DNA of 64,000 nt. Origin: VRUE01 sp963764365 (lineage in GTDB: Bacteria; Actinomycetota; Thermoleophilia; Solirubrobacterales; 70-9). This document shows, piece by piece, positions 63,991 through 64,000 of this stretch. The notes beneath the pieces were generated by a model. That model had not been told where the DNA came from, did not search any database, and saw only the letters and a program-made list of their open reading frames with translations. The translations under genes were made by a program, and so were the position numbers. The stretch's first letter is position 1. Each line of letters starts with the position of its first letter. The DNA lies in contig CAVXSI010000015.1 in NCBI GenBank assembly GCA_963764365.1, positions 1-64,000 on the forward strand. The letters run 5' to 3'.

Positions 63991-64000
63991 GAGGAGGGCG

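Overview
The window is very GC-rich, codes on both strands with short intergenic gaps, and carries mostly core-metabolism genes. Gene content suggests a deep-branching actinobacterium, probably class Thermoleophilia (Solirubrobacter or Conexibacter relatives). The clues are a GatCAB amidotransferase, menaquinone synthesis, a mycobacterial-type SerC, a 13E12-type HNH relic, and a secreted collagen-like protein. This is inferred from protein content; no 16S rRNA is present. I found no tRNA, rRNA or CRISPR array.

Layout. 1-1.4 kb: start of a response regulator and a DUF4917/SIR2-like protein. 1.5-6.8 kb: DNA polymerase III alpha (with a one-base frameshift), a Cys-rich small protein and an acyl-CoA dehydrogenase. 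6.8-8.9 kb: a gene-poor accessory patch with a transposase-like remnant and a collagen-like exported protein. 8.9-18.7 kb: nfo/gltX back to back, HDOD-LuxR regulator, NarL-like regulator, Rrf2-cysK-cysE, UvrD/PcrA, folD. 18.6-24.4 kb: GMC oxidoreductase, membrane protein, gatCAB and its terminator. 24.5-29.6 kb: polyprenol-type glycosyltransferase operon divergent from a UDP-sulfoquinovose synthase. 29.7-40.5 kb: ilvBN, a six-gene menaquinone cluster (menF, menDCAB, menE), ilvC. 40.5-41.4 kb: two small low-GC genes bracketed by inverted copies of a foldback repeat. 41.4-46.2 kb: cupin, serC-serA-quinone oxidoreductase-RTX-like protein. 46.1-58.6 kb: leucine/isoleucine genes (leuA with a Leu-rich leader peptide, leuC, leuD, leuB, ilvE, cimA) interrupted by an MFS pseudogene, a ClC channel and an HNH pseudogene. 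58.6-64 kb: DegT aminotransferase, argH, 3-methyladenine glycosylase and a class A penicillin-binding protein.

How the genes work together. ilvBN, ilvC, ilvE, cimA and leuABCD supply most of the branched-chain amino acid pathway, with isoleucine likely made from citramalate; ilvD is not seen here. serA, serC, cysE and cysK link serine to cysteine. The men genes take chorismate to prenylated naphthoquinone; menH and menG/ubiE are not in the window.

The most unusual signal is non-coding. A family of about 145-bp foldback elements lies just 3' of genes, with a conserved core and 25-27 bp arms that differ between copies yet stay self-complementary. A second family shares a different core and has its outer arm inside the end of the upstream gene. 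Related simpler hairpins also sit at gene ends. Two core genes (dnaE, leuB) each carry an apparent one-G insertion, so sequence errors must be excluded before reading biology into those frameshifts.
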